From NCBI RefSeq assembly GCF_963924675.1, contig NC_089239.1:31395818-31459817 (forward strand): DNA of 64,000 nucleotides. Direction: 5' to 3'. Position numbers and translations under genes: made by a program. Under the pieces are notes generated by a model, which was not told where the DNA came from, did no database searches, and worked only from the letters and a program-made list of their open reading frames with translations. Source of the DNA: Phocoena phocoena. Taxonomy: Eukaryota > Chordata > Mammalia > Artiodactyla > Phocoenidae. Shown one piece after another: positions 1 through 10,306 of this stretch (positions are counted from its first letter, which is position 1; each line of letters begins with the position of its first letter).

Positions 1-258
1 CCATATACATATAAAGTTTTAGAAAATTCTAACTAACCTACGGTGACAGAAAGCAGATCAGGGGTGATTGCCTATGGTTAGGAGTTGAGAGAGAGATGGA
101 TTACAGAGGGGAAAAAGGAAATTTTCTAGTGTAATTAAAATGTTCAGTATTTTTATAGTGATTATGGTTTTATAGGTATATATGTGTCAAAATGATCAAA
201 TTGTGCAACTTAAATATGGAAAGTTTATTGTATTTTATATTCCAATATAAATTACGAT
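1..258 (+). repeat. Old L1 3' UTR fragment (L1M type)
   Basis: This matches the generic 3' UTR of Mesozoic L1 families: a GACAGAAAGCAGATCAG block near 46-62, a run resembling 'tggttaggagttgagagaga', then the TCAAAATGATCAAATTGT block near 187-204 and an AT-rich end. The copy enters from the left edge, so its length is unknown. Recognition is from memory of the consensus. It has no coding content. Confidence 0.7.
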
Positions 259-523
259 AAAATTATATCAATTTTCATATATAATTATATATCATTTATA
301 TCAATTTGGATAATCTGTATTCAGTATTTTTTATACTATGTTAAATTTCAAAATGAAAATGTTAACGTTTAATACATTTTTCCTGTACCTGCTCTTTGAT
401 ACTTTCTACTTTTTCTCCTTAAAAAATTTAATTTTACATAAATGTTGGTAAATTAAAGTTGTTTATAATTAGGGCACACTGGAATTTTTCAATCTTTTTA
501 TAACCTCAGTTATACATATAAAT

Positions 524-758
524 TAGTTGTTCTCAACCAAGAGTGGAGTGTGGCTTTGCCCCTTCCTTTCAGGGGACACCTGGCAAGGTCTGCAGACATT
601 TTGGGTTGTCACAGCTGGGAGGGTACTACTGGCATCTAATGGGTAGAGGCCAAAATGCTACTAAATATCCAATGATACACAGCACAGACACTCCCCCTGT
701 CACCAAGCAAGGAATTATCCAGTTCAAATGTCAGTAGTGCCAAAGATGAGAAACGCTG
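524..758 (+). mobile_element. MER20-like non-autonomous hAT-Charlie element
   Basis: The copy is about 235 bp, close to the roughly 219 bp of MER20. It begins TAGTTGTTCTCAACCAAG and ends GATGAGAAACGCTG, which are degenerate hAT-Charlie terminal inverted repeats. The interior holds the MER20-like phrases GGGGACACCTGGCAAGGTCT, TTGGGTTGTCACAGCTGGGA and TGGCATCTAATGGGTAGAGG. The flanking 8-bp sequences match only partly, as expected for an old insertion. The 64-aa reading frame inside is chance. Confidence 0.8.
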
Positions 759-2734
759 ACGGAAATTATTTATTTATTTACTTGTTTGTTTGTTTATTTT
801 ATTGCGTTGAATGGTAAAGAAACAAGTAGAAATGAACTAATGTAGAAAAAAATCTATTTTAAATGCAGAAAAATACCCCAATACATACTAAGTTAATTTT
901 GTTTCTTAGTGATAGAATAAAGTGAAAATTCACAATTTAAGCTACTTTAGGAAGTCCACTCATTTCATGTAACGCAATATTATAGCGACTTTTGAAGATA
1001 AAAAAGACTTTTTCATTCCAAATAAGAGTAACTCCTAAGGAGACTTAGAATAACTCCTAAAAATGTTTCCAGTTAGCAGTTACATTTTTATAAAGCTAGG
1101 GGCCCTGATGACATTTTTTAGTAATTTAAATGATGATAATGTCCTAAAATATTTAAAACAATGAAAATCTTAATGTGAAATGCCCCCTCTGGGTTCCCCA
1201 GCCCTTCTCTCAATACGTACCTCTCAAACCCTATTGTTTTCATTATTAGTTTCTCAGCAAATCTTTCCATAGAAAGAACAAAGCAAGTCTCAGGAAAATT
1301 ATAGCATAATAAATAGAATAAGAATTTACAGTGTATTATATAATATTTTGGTATCTTTCTACTACTTTAAAAACTATATTGTTAGCAGAAAAACCATTTC
1401 ACAGGATCGACATAGTAAATATTTTTATGAAGATGATAAATTCAGTTATAGTGGATAAATTCAGACATTATTTCTCATAGTAAATTTTAAAAATTTCTAT
1501 TCTTAAGACAATCTGAACCTTTAGAAATGTCCTGTATTTAGTTCTGTTACTTTCAAAGTAAAGTTATTTGCCATTTCATTATTTTGTTATCAATCTAGAA
1601 TAGTCATTTAGGGGAATGTCATAGCTTTAACTCTGTTGATGAATTCTAAACCCACTCTAAAGTTTAGACACAAACATAGTAGCACAAGACTCATTTCAGA
1701 TTAGATATGGGGTATCTTTCTTAATGTTGTTTTAGTTTGCCCAGTGGGAAAAGAGAAACTCTGAAGCTTAATCCTGTTAATTAGCTTTTGGCAAACGTAG
1801 CTACAAACAGTTGAAAAATCCTATCTCACTCTAGTGTATGGAAGTTTAATGAAACATGCTGATAGCTGTAGCTTGCCCTTACTTTTCTAATTGTAATCAC
1901 CCTTCCAACTCATTATTGCTGTGGCTCCCGTTTTGCAAAGCAGAGAATTAGAGGAAAGGTGGGGCTAAGGGTTATTTTTTTAAAGATTAACTTAAGTGTT
2001 TATTCAAAGGGCTAAACATATCACATTAGCTCTACAACGTCTTCTATCAATTCATGGTTTTAATATATTGTGGAATCTGAAGAGACTTTATGAAAATAAT
2101 GTCCAAAGCTGACTCCCAGTCATGACACCAGGAAGGGCTGAGAATCACTTCTAAGTATAATCAGGAAAGAAAATGAATTCACCGGACAACTAGGCAAGCA
2201 TTGCTTACATTGAACCTGGTTCTTATAATTAACCTTGAAGAGCATTGTTGCTCAGTGTGTTTAACCCAGAGGAATAGCTGATAGAAAACACCACAATGAA
2301 AGAAATACAGGAAGAGACAAGCCAAGGAATTTTCTAGTAGTTGTGAAAAGAACATCAGAGAATGCAATTCCCGTGAGCTTTGTCTGTGTTCCCTAATTAT
2401 TTTTAGGCGGCAAAGAAAAGACTTTGCGCGTTTGGATGAATATCCCTAAAGGAAGAATGTATAGACATTGTAAATAAAATCACTAGACCTCTGATTTTAG
2501 GCTTAATTGTCTTAAAATAATAGTAAGACAATTGCCAACATGTTGTAGGCAGCAGATTTTCCATTACAAATTTTCCTCATTTATGTTTTTGTATCATTAA
2601 AGTATATTAAAAAATAACCCTGCACAGGAATTTCTGTAACCAGCTGTACCTCTCATCATTCAGTCTTCCTCTTTTCTCTTCCTGTTTTCTCTTTTATTAA
2701 TTGTTTCCCAAGTTATTTTGGTCACTTCTGGATT
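759..2734. other. Unrecognised AT-rich intergenic DNA
   Basis: About 2 kb with no recognised gene or repeat. Translations give only short frames broken by stops. Just after the MER20-like copy there is a TTTATTTA/TTTG-rich stretch (about 766-800). Confidence 0.6.
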
Positions 2735-2935
2735 CTACTAACATTTATTGAGAACTTCGTATATACTAGGCATAGACGGGTAGTATTATAATCATACTCT
2801 TTTTACTGGTGAAAATTAACTGAGGCCCAGAAAGTTGAAGTAACTGGTTCAAAGTTTGAGTAACTTGCTTAAATAATAGTACAGTAGAATTCGAACCCAG
2901 GCAATATTTGAGCTTTGGTCCCATTTGAAAGCAAA
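2735..2935 (-). repeat. MIR SINE fragment
   Basis: The segment reads as the reverse complement of MIR. It starts with a 'tattgagaacttcgtatatact' type line, then 'tactggtgaaaattaactga', then ACTGAGGCCCAGAAAGTTGA and GAATTCGAACCCAGGC, the last being the complement of the tRNA-derived B-box region. It is a divergent, ancient copy. Confidence 0.7.
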
Positions 2936-3363
2936 TGGAGAAGAGGGCTTTTGAGATCCTTAGAATACTGTAGGCTATTAAACAGTGGTCCTGGCAGGCA
3001 AGGGGGGAGGGGGGTGGCGGGTAGAGTTTTTTCTCAGTTCATCATTTTACTGAACGCTGCCTTTTAGAGCCATGACTATTTGGAGCTTAATCAGACTTCA
3101 AACTTGTGCTGGCCCTGTGTTTTGTCTTCAGTCCTCTAGTGTGCTTAAACTCAAAACCTCCAAGTTACAAGCAACGGGCAGATGTCCTCAGGGCAATTAT
3201 TGGCTTCAGAGCATGGGAGCTTTTGTGAATTATACTTTCTTATAATTTTTGATCTCCTATTTTCCAGTCTGGATGTACATTTAATGACATTTCATGGTAT
3301 TCGATTCAGCCTAAAAGTCGACCTTGACCAGCATGGATTGCCAGAAAATGAAGCCCTGTGATA
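2936..3363. other. Unrecognised sequence
   Basis: No gene or clear repeat. A short purine/G-rich tract (about 3001-3021) is the only compositional feature. Confidence 0.5.
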
Positions 3364-3479
3364 TCGGGTTGTGGCCACAAAAGTTCGTTCGGTTTTCAGT
3401 AAAAATAAAAGACACGTTTTTCATTTCGCGAAGAAATTTATTGAACAGCGTAACCGAACAAACTTTTGGGCCAACCCAA
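3364..3479. mobile_element. Mariner-derived MITE (about 116 bp)
   Basis: The two ends are imperfect inverted repeats of about 30 bp. The left end starts TCGGGTTGTGGCC and runs into AAAGTTCGTTCGGTTTT. The right end, read in reverse, is TTGGGTTGGCCCAAAAGTTTG. Both resemble the TTGGGTTGGCCAAAAAGTTCG terminus of the mariner abundant in cetartiodactyl genomes. TA dinucleotides flank both sides (3362-3363 and 3480-3481), matching mariner target choice. The roughly 50-bp core cannot encode a transposase, so the copy is non-autonomous. The 65-aa frames crossing it on both strands are a by-product of the inverted repeat. Confidence 0.8.
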
Positions 3480-3481
3480 TA

Positions 3482-4639
3482 TAGTTTATCTGTAAATAGC
3501 AACAACAAATATTTTCATTAAGAGTGAACTCTTAGTTCAAGTTGATAAACCTATTGTGTTACACAAAGACAGGTACAGGAATTATCTAATTCTTAGCAGA
3601 AATGTGATTTGAGAAGAAATCAGTATCTGTAAAAACTCCATATTGGTAGCATCCATCAGCTGGTAGATTTGCAGACTATTTAGTGCTTATAAATGACGGA
3701 AGCCTATTAGAGAAGCTAAATGTGGAGGTTGCATTTTTTTTTTTTAACCTTAGTATAACATTCATCCATAGTTTTAAATTGGCCAAGGGCATCCTTGTTT
3801 TTGGATGTATATTTTGTCCAAATGTGTGGAGTATGGATGGTGTCTAATTTTCTTCAAGATGGCCAAACCGGGAGATGAAGGGGATGGAGGAATAAAGAGT
3901 TCTTCCAATGCCTTGGAAATAAAGGCAAAACTAGGAATTATTTGAGAAACTCTAAAAGTCAGTTCATAATGGGTGTCTCGTAAAATAGAAACAGTTGTCT
4001 TTGAGGTACAGATTGGTTTACGGTTCCTTTGGCTGTAATGCAACTGACATTAACATCTAAGGGAAGTATGATCTGCTTCTGTTTTCGTAAATATGTGGAA
4101 TACATTGGTAAACTTATGCTTCTGGTAAAAGCAACTAAAAATTTTATATAAAATATGAAAAAGTATCTTTTTAATGTATCTGTATGTTGACAAAGTCAGG
4201 AGTACTAAGGCCAGGGCCGGAGTGAAAGTGGGAATGCTGAGAGGCTTTGAAATTATTACTTTTTCTGATCCAAGTGAACTTGAACACAAGTTTTTACACA
4301 CTTTGCAGAGTTTTATGATAGAAGTCATCAGACTCCCGCACCTCAATAATTCTCAGACTCCAAAAGGGCCATATAACCTGAGGATGAGGGAGAATTAGAG
4401 ATAATTCCATTCTACCACAAAGGACGTCAAGGAAAATGCCTGCTTTGTCATACTTCTCCTGAGCAAGGGGAAAAGAATGTTCCCTTGAGAACATGTAGTG
4501 ATAAACCTGTCCTCTCAGAAGATGACAGCCTGAATTCACACCACCTGAGTGACACACACATGAACTAAAGCTATAAATTTGGCTTAGTGAGTCTGGACTG
4601 TACCTACAGAAGCAAATACTAGTCTGTTCTGGAGAAAAA
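3482..4639. other. Unrecognised intergenic DNA
   Basis: No gene. There is a T run at about 3733-3745. Open frames of 70-100 codons on both strands between 3774 and 4557 overlap one another and carry no recognisable domain, so I treat them as chance. The last few hundred bases could be the diverged 5' part of the L1/HAL1 remnant that follows. Confidence 0.5.
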
Positions 4640-4863
4640 CATCCCAGGCTTCAAAGTACTTCCACATATAAAGTTTCAAGGCAGATTGAACACCTCACAG
4701 TAAAATAAAATCACAAAAATATATAAAGAAACAAGGCACTCTAAACACCAGAAGAAATTACAGCAGCAAAATCTAGGACCTGCAAAGAGACCATTCAAGG
4801 GAATTATAAGCACTTTATAAAAGCAGAAGGAACTTTAAGACAATCATAAAGAACCAGAGGATT

Positions 4864-4877
4864 GGGGGGGGGGGGGG
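4864..4877 (+). repeat. Poly(G) run of 14
   Basis: Fourteen uninterrupted G residues inside the old L1 remnant. Its length is prone to sequencing and assembly error. Confidence 0.95.
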
Positions 4878-4902
4878 AGAATCAAAAGAATGCCTGGAAA
4901 TT

Positions 4903-4923
4903 AAAATAAATAAATAAATAAAA
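4903..4923 (+). repeat. (AAAT)n microsatellite
   Basis: About five tandem AAAT units in an A-rich context, 25 bp after the poly(G) run. Confidence 0.9.
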
Positions 4924-5639
4924 CACTTTAAGTTTTAAATTGGATTATCAAATAAAAGCTGATGAAAATATCCAGAGTTTGGCCCAGAATAATAAAAGAA
5001 TTAGAAAGTATAATGAAAAGATTAAAGACATAGAGAAGTTAAAAAACCTAATAGTTCCCAGTGGAAAGGAGGGAGAGAATAAGGCAGAAGTATTATCTAA
5101 GGGTATACTGGCTGAGAACTTCCCAGAATTTGAAAGACACCAAATTGTATTAATTCAAGAACCTCAAAGATTTATAAATGAAAACAAATATAATATAAAA
5201 ACAGGTAACTAAAAACCAAATAAATAAAAGAAATCTACCTAAAACACATAATAGTGAAATTAAAAACACCTAAAGCAAAGGCCAAACACTTAAAGCAGCT
5301 GAAGAGAAATTCTGATTATTGAAATAGAGCAATAATTAGACTGACATCTGACTTTACATAAAAAATGAAAGCTTAGACAAAATGGAATAGTATCTTCAAT
5401 ATGCCTAATGAAGATAAACATTGACCTAGCACTCTGTAGCCAATAAAAATAGTCTTTTTTAGGAAAGAAGGAAAAATAAAGACAATTGCAAATAATCAAA
5501 TAAATCCATATTAAATGTAGACAGAAAAAAATAATGTTTCCAGATAGATGGGCTGAGATGTTAGATATTACAAAGCTAAGAAATGTAGGAATATGTGGGG
5601 AAATCAAAGCCAGCATTCACAGGAAGAGGCTCTAAAGAG

Positions 5640-5870
5640 TGATTATGAGCTTAGACTCTGAAGCCAACAATGTGCATTGAAAAGCTGACTGTCATTTAAT
5701 TGATGTGATCATGCAAATATTAATTAACCTCCGTCCGCCCTTTTCTTCTCCTTTGTAAATTGGTGATAATAATACTACTTCCCTTATGGGTTATTATCAG
5801 GAGAATATGAAAAGAGTATTTGAAAAAATACCTGAAACGCAGTCAGCATGTGTTATGATTATTATTACTA
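5640..5870 (+). repeat. MIR SINE
   Basis: A sense-orientation MIR. It has a degraded tRNA-like head ('gagcttagactctgaagcca'), a CTCCTTTGTAAATTGGTGAT core (standing for the usual 'catctgtaaaatggggat'), then ATAATAATAC and a tail near 'gcagtcagcatgtgttatga'. It lies inside the ancient L1/HAL1 remnant, which resumes after it, so this MIR copy is younger than that element. Confidence 0.75.
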
Positions 5871-6100
5871 CTGTATAAAACAGTAATGGCAATGTTGTAT
5901 GAGGTTTAAAAGTTCTTAAAATTATAGCCATAAAGCCAGGAGTGGTGAATATAATTGTGTTGTTTGGAAAAGGGTAAAGATATTGATTTTCAATTTAGAT
6001 AAGTATGCATGTTAAAATTTCTAGAGAAACCACGAAAAGCATAGAAATAGAGTTGAATACCTTCCAAAGAAGTAAAGAAAAAATAGAAAGAGAATCTTTT
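5871..6100 (+). mobile_element. Continuation of the ancient L1/HAL1 remnant
   Basis: The 'aatttctagagaaaccacga' and 'gaaagagaatct' type lines resemble the spacer that follows ORF1 in old L1/HAL1 copies ('..agggtaaccactaaaag..'). Position and orientation fit the part at 4640-5639, interrupted by the MIR. Confidence 0.45.
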
Positions 6101-6412
6101 CTAAAGCTGTCTTGTGGGTTGGTTCAGCCAGTGAGAGGCATTGCCAAGAGATTGGAAATGAAAGGAAGAGGGAACATGGGTATTGTATTGTGGTTCCAGT
6201 TTTGGCCAGCTGACCCGTAGGCTCTATAAACCGGTTTTCTCCTTTTGTCCCCCTCTAGTCTAAGAAAGGTAATAACTTCCCACTGTTGTTTACACTGTCA
6301 GTCTTTTCCACTACCTGTGTGATCATGCATTAGATTATATCTATTTGATAGAGTGGTTCCTATTCCTTTGTCCTTTTCTAATACTATGGTGATAGAGCCA
6401 TCAAGACATAGT
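6101..6412. other. Unclassified, possibly old repeat
   Basis: The line 'gacccgtaggctctataaac' followed by pyrimidine-rich text recalls the end of an ancient mammalian repeat, but I cannot name the family. No gene is visible. Confidence 0.3.
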
Positions 6413-6863
6413 AGCATGACTCCTTTTGAATTATGGTTTTCTCAGGGTATATGCCCAGTAGTGGGATTGCTGGGTCGTATGGTAGTTCTATTTTTAGTCT
6501 TTTAAGGAACCTTCATACTGTTCTCCATAGTGGCTGTAGAGGCAGGACGGGAATAAAGACACAGACATAGAGAATGGACTTGAGGACATGGGGACGGGAA
6601 GGGTAAGCTGGGACGAAGTGAGAGAGTGGCATGGACATATATACACTACGAAATGTAAAATAGGTAGCTAGTGGGAATCAGCCGCATAGCACAGGGAGAT
6701 CAGCTCGGTGCTTTGTGACTACCTAGAGGGTGGGAGGGAGACGCAAGAGGGAAGAGATATGGGGATATATGTATACACATAGCTGATTCACTTTGTTATA
6801 CAGCAGAAACTGTCACACCATTGTAAAGCAATTATACTCCAATAAAGATGTTTTTTAAAAAGA
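6413..6863 (+). mobile_element. 5'-inverted (twin-primed) L1 insertion
   Basis: The first part (about 6413-6538) is L1 ORF2 3' sequence in antisense, including GGGTATATGCCCAGTAGTGG. The second part (6539-6863) is the sense L1 3' UTR, from GGCAGGACGGGAATAAAG to AATAAAG and a short A/T tail. The two parts come from regions about 280 bp apart in the complete copy at 9371-15385, so sequence was lost at the inversion junction. This is the classic product of twin priming during target-primed reverse transcription. A weak possible TSD pairs AAGACATAGTA upstream with AAGATATAACA downstream. The polyadenylation signal AATAAA is at 6841-6846. Confidence 0.85.
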
Positions 6864-8242
6864 TATAACAACAAAAGACAGTATCTATTTAGTAATTCCT
6901 TAATTCTCCTTGCTCTGATTCTCTGCTCACTGAGTAACTTTCCAACCATGATGAGACTTTTTCCAAATGGCTTCCTTGAAAGAGACAATGTACTAGTTAT
7001 AGTTATGTTTGAGTATTTCATTCTTTTGGATAATCATATTCTTGAGTTCCTGTAAGCTTTGAAAACAGATCTCTGCTCTAGAAGCAAATCTGCTATTGAG
7101 TACTGATATTTAGATGTCTGGTTTTACAATGTTGAAGGCCAGATCCAGGAGAAGAGTTAATTCTGTAAGTGAGACATTTTACCTAATAGCCAATTGTTCT
7201 TTCCCAGTAAGCCAGCAACCAGTACCATTTATTCAGAGTTCTTTACGTAGATAGTATTTTTATTTTAAAGAGTGCTTCAAGGATAAACATATCAATATTC
7301 CTGGTAGAAAATTCAAGGAACATTCAATTTCTGATGCCAATGTAAGTATGGCTCTTGGAGATAATAACGCTCTTTCTATCTCTATATAGTCTTTTACAGA
7401 AAAACAAAAGATTTTAAAGGTCTTAAAGGACAGGGCTTTAAATATTTTAGGAGGATCAACTCTTTTTTAAAAAAGCCCTTATCTTTTTTTATTAGGCAAT
7501 CTAAAAATTTCCAACTCTAGCTGTCTTATTTATATAAACAGATGAAAAAGGCAATTTCTCAATTATAACTGAAGTTTGTTAAGACATTTGCAACTCTTAA
7601 TTAGTGTGCAAAACTTAGATGGCCATGCTTTCCTTTGCTCAGTGTATTCTCAATGCATTATAGTCCACAGGTGCTTACTGGTGGCAGTCAGGAAGGGCCA
7701 AGAGGAGAGGACATTGAAGAGAAAATCTTTGTGAGCTTCTTAAGTGACGTATTCCTACCTCTATGGCCAAGAATTCTCAACACAGGACTATGTGACAGTA
7801 ATTCTAGTAAAATATTAAATTAAAAACGTTTGTCTTTGAGTTCAAAACTGCATTGTTTTTTAGGCACCTTGTGGAATGCCACTTCCCATTTAAAACAAGG
7901 ACAAGATATTAGAGGACTATATGGCAGAAAAAAACGTTCAAAGTTTTATATTTTTATTGCAAAAAATTTGATGGAGTAGAAAAAAATGAGACTATAAAAT
8001 TAGAGAACTCAAAAGACAAGTTGTGTAGAATACATGAACTACTGGAAGAAGAAGATTATGAAATCACCTAATAATTAATTAAAAGATGGGTAAATCGGGG
8101 AAACAGAGGAGCCATTAATTTAGAAAGCAAGATGGCAAACTATCTCATCTGCCTCTTCTGCTATTAAAGAATCTGGTCATGAATCTTGGAATGAGAAAAT
8201 AAGTGTTGAAACAGAAAAGAGAAACAAAATACACACAGGATC
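6864..8242. other. Unrecognised intergenic DNA
   Basis: About 1.4 kb of AT-rich sequence with no gene or recognised repeat. The 62- to 77-codon frames carry no known motif. Confidence 0.55.
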
Positions 8243-8365
8243 AAAGTGTTAGAGCAGCAAGGAACATTAGAGATCTGTTTATTATGCATTAGACTCTTCC
8301 ACATGTAATAGATGAAGTTTCAGAAGATGAAGTGACTAGCTCAACTGGCCAGTAGCACAGCCTAG
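8243..8365 (-). repeat. MIR-like ancient SINE fragment
   Basis: The lines 'gtgttagagcagcaaggaac', 'attagagatctgtttatt' and 'gatgaagtttcagaagatga' followed by 'agtgactagctcaactggcc' match the complement of a MIR-class SINE ('acagatgaggaaactgag..'). Divergent; the subfamily is uncertain. Confidence 0.5.
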
Positions 8366-8530
8366 TTCAGAGTGGGGGTGCAGGAGCCGGTAGCCTCCAC
8401 CATCACCTGGGAAGTTGTTAAAAACGTGGAAGCCCAGTTTCCACCCCAGATCTACTCAACCTGAGTCTGCATTTTAACAAGATCCCAAGGTGATTCTAAC
8501 CACATTAACATCTCAGAAGCATTGCTCTAT
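8366..8530. mobile_element. MER5A-like hAT-Charlie fragment
   Basis: It contains CACCATCACCTGGGAAGTTG, 'tccaccccagatctactcaa', 'ctgagtctgcattttaacaa' and 'gatcccaaggtgattcta', the ordered landmarks of MER5A, a short non-autonomous hAT element. The ends are degraded and no 8-bp duplication is evident. Confidence 0.75.
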
Positions 8531-9359
8531 AGAGTCTTACATTGCTGTTTAGTTGTTCAAGGAACAGCTGTCCTGTTGCTTGAGAACGTCGTGTCCCCAA
8601 GGGCAGAAATTTGTTCTCTGCTTGTTTGTGTATCTTCCGGCAAGAAGTTATAGTAGGAGCAGGACAACAGTTTTTATTCTTTTGTTATTTTTTTAGCATA
8701 CAATAATAAAATAATCAGTAAAAAAAATATGGCCCTCAGCAAATATTAGTTGATTTGTGAGCAAGATTATTTTCTTAACTTACCTACTAGAACATTTGAC
8801 ACATACTACATTCCTGGAGAACAAAGTCCTTTGAAAGAAAGGGAGCCACCAGTAGACTAACTTAACTGTATGGATTTCATAAGATCATGATTAATTGTAA
8901 TGGATGGTAAAAGTCACTTCGAATACCTTTTCGGAAATAAGCGAGACATAAATTTTTTAAAAACAAGCTTCGTAAGTCTGGCACAAAATACGCTGTTATT
9001 AAATACTTTTTGAGTGGATAAAATTATCAAACATGCTTTTACTAGACATGTGTCTCTATAACATCAAAACATTAGCTAAGATTTACAGGAAATGAACTCA
9101 CTGAATGTTGCTTTGATTTTCTGCCACTGCTGTCTGTCTTTCCTGACAAACTGAAGGATTTTAGTTTTCCTAAGAAAGTAAAGCTTGTCTGATTAATTTT
9201 CCCTCATTTCAGTGTCATATCTATAGACTGGCAGGTTCATAGATGGTATTGATTGTCAAGTACTCCCAACTCCATGAAGAAAACAGGGCTGTAGGATTGT
9301 GTTTATGCAGTTGTGGATTTAGTGAGAAATATGCTGGTTTCAGAAACCAAGAGTAAAAG
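8531..9359. other. Unrecognised intergenic DNA
   Basis: About 0.8 kb with no gene or recognised repeat, ending at the insertion site of the full-length L1. Confidence 0.55.
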
Positions 9360-9370
9360 GTAACTAATCA
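9360..9370 (+). repeat. Left target-site duplication of the 6-kb L1
   Basis: GTAACTAATCA at 9360-9370 recurs exactly at 15386-15396, just after the L1 poly(A). The four preceding A residues fit a TT/AAAA-type L1 endonuclease site. Confidence 0.85.
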
Positions 9371-10306
9371 AAAGCAGAGCCACGGCCATGAAAGCTCACA
9401 GGGCTGGCTCTGAGGAGCCGCTGCTCCTTGCTCGCTGTGCCCAGGAGGGAGTTTTGGGGGGGACGTTTCTAGCAGCTGCCAAAACCATTTGTTTTGGGGG
9501 TCCTGCCTGTTTCTGCCCTGCTCAGCACTGCCTGCCAACTTATGCTTATTCCTCGGTAGAACAGAAATATGCATCTGGACAAGCTGATGAGCTGCAAGAC
9601 CGAGCTTTGTGACTTCACCTCTGGGGAATTATAATTTATGCCAAAGAGGTGGCATTTATCATATGGGTCATGGACACAAAAGTAAAAGTCAAGGCTGTCC
9701 CAGTGACTAAAAGACACCATAGGAACAAGTAGGGATGCATCTCACAGAGACAGCGGCTTCCTTCTTCTTTGATGAACACCTGGAAGATTCCCCAAATAGT
9801 TGAAAACCATGTGGCTGACAGGGTCTTGGTGCTCTGTCCGGGTGTCAGGCCTGAGCCTCTGAGGTGGGAGAGCCGAGTTCAGGACATTGGTCCACCAGAG
9901 ACCTCCCGGCCCCATGTAATATCAAGCAGCGAAAGCTCTCCCAGATATCTCCACCTCAACACTAAGACCCAGCTCCACTCAACGACCAGGAAGCTACAGT
10001 GCTGGACACCCTATGCCAAACAACTAGGAAGACAGGCACACAAACCCACCCATCAGCAGAGAAGCTGCCTAAATTCATAATAAGTTCATAAACACCCCAA
10101 AACACACCACCAGACACAGTTCTGCCCACCAGAAAGACAAGATCCAGCCTCATCCACCAAAATACAGGCACCAGTCCACCCCCATCAGGAAGCCTACAAA
10201 ATCCATTGAACCAACCTTCCCCACTGGGGGAAGACACCAAAAGCAACGGGAACTACAAACCTGCAGCCTGCAAAATGGAGACCCCAAACACAGTAAGTTA
10301 GGCAAA
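9371..10306 (+). promoter_or_regulatory. L1 5' UTR (internal promoter region)
   Basis: This is the leader upstream of ORF1. The part from about 9800 has recognisable lines (GGGTCTTGGTGCTCTGTCCG, 'caggacattggtccaccaga', 'agacctcccggccccatgta'). The earlier part is G+C-richer (about 9371-9540) and unplaced. It lies inside the TSD-bounded insertion, so it is either this subfamily's promoter or 5'-transduced flank. No promoter activity can be inferred after this much decay. Confidence 0.6.

Larger units (their letters stand above)
4640..5639 (+). mobile_element. Ancient L1/HAL1-type ORF1 remnant
   Basis: A 90-aa open stretch at 4940-5212 contains LAENFPEFERHQIVLIQEPQ, which resembles the L1 ORF1p region ending the coiled coil ('aeNFPel..qiqEaqr'). 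Downstream DNA (AATTAGACTGACATCTGACT at about 5334-5353, then an 'aatggaatagtatcttcaa' block) matches the ORF1 C-terminal segment, but frameshifts and stops break it. Codons before 4940 are also disrupted. ORF1p is the RNA-binding trimer of L1. This copy is a fossil of an ORF1-bearing element such as HAL1 or an L1MC/ME subfamily; I cannot tell which. It contains a 14-G run and an (AAAT)n tract. Confidence 0.65.

Noticed and set aside
4864..4877. Poly(G) run as a functional G4 site.
   Set aside because: A lone 14-base homopolymer in a decayed L1; its length may be a sequencing artefact.
4940..5212. 90-codon Lys/Glu-rich host gene.
   Set aside because: Sequence matches the L1/HAL1 ORF1 type and is disrupted before and after.
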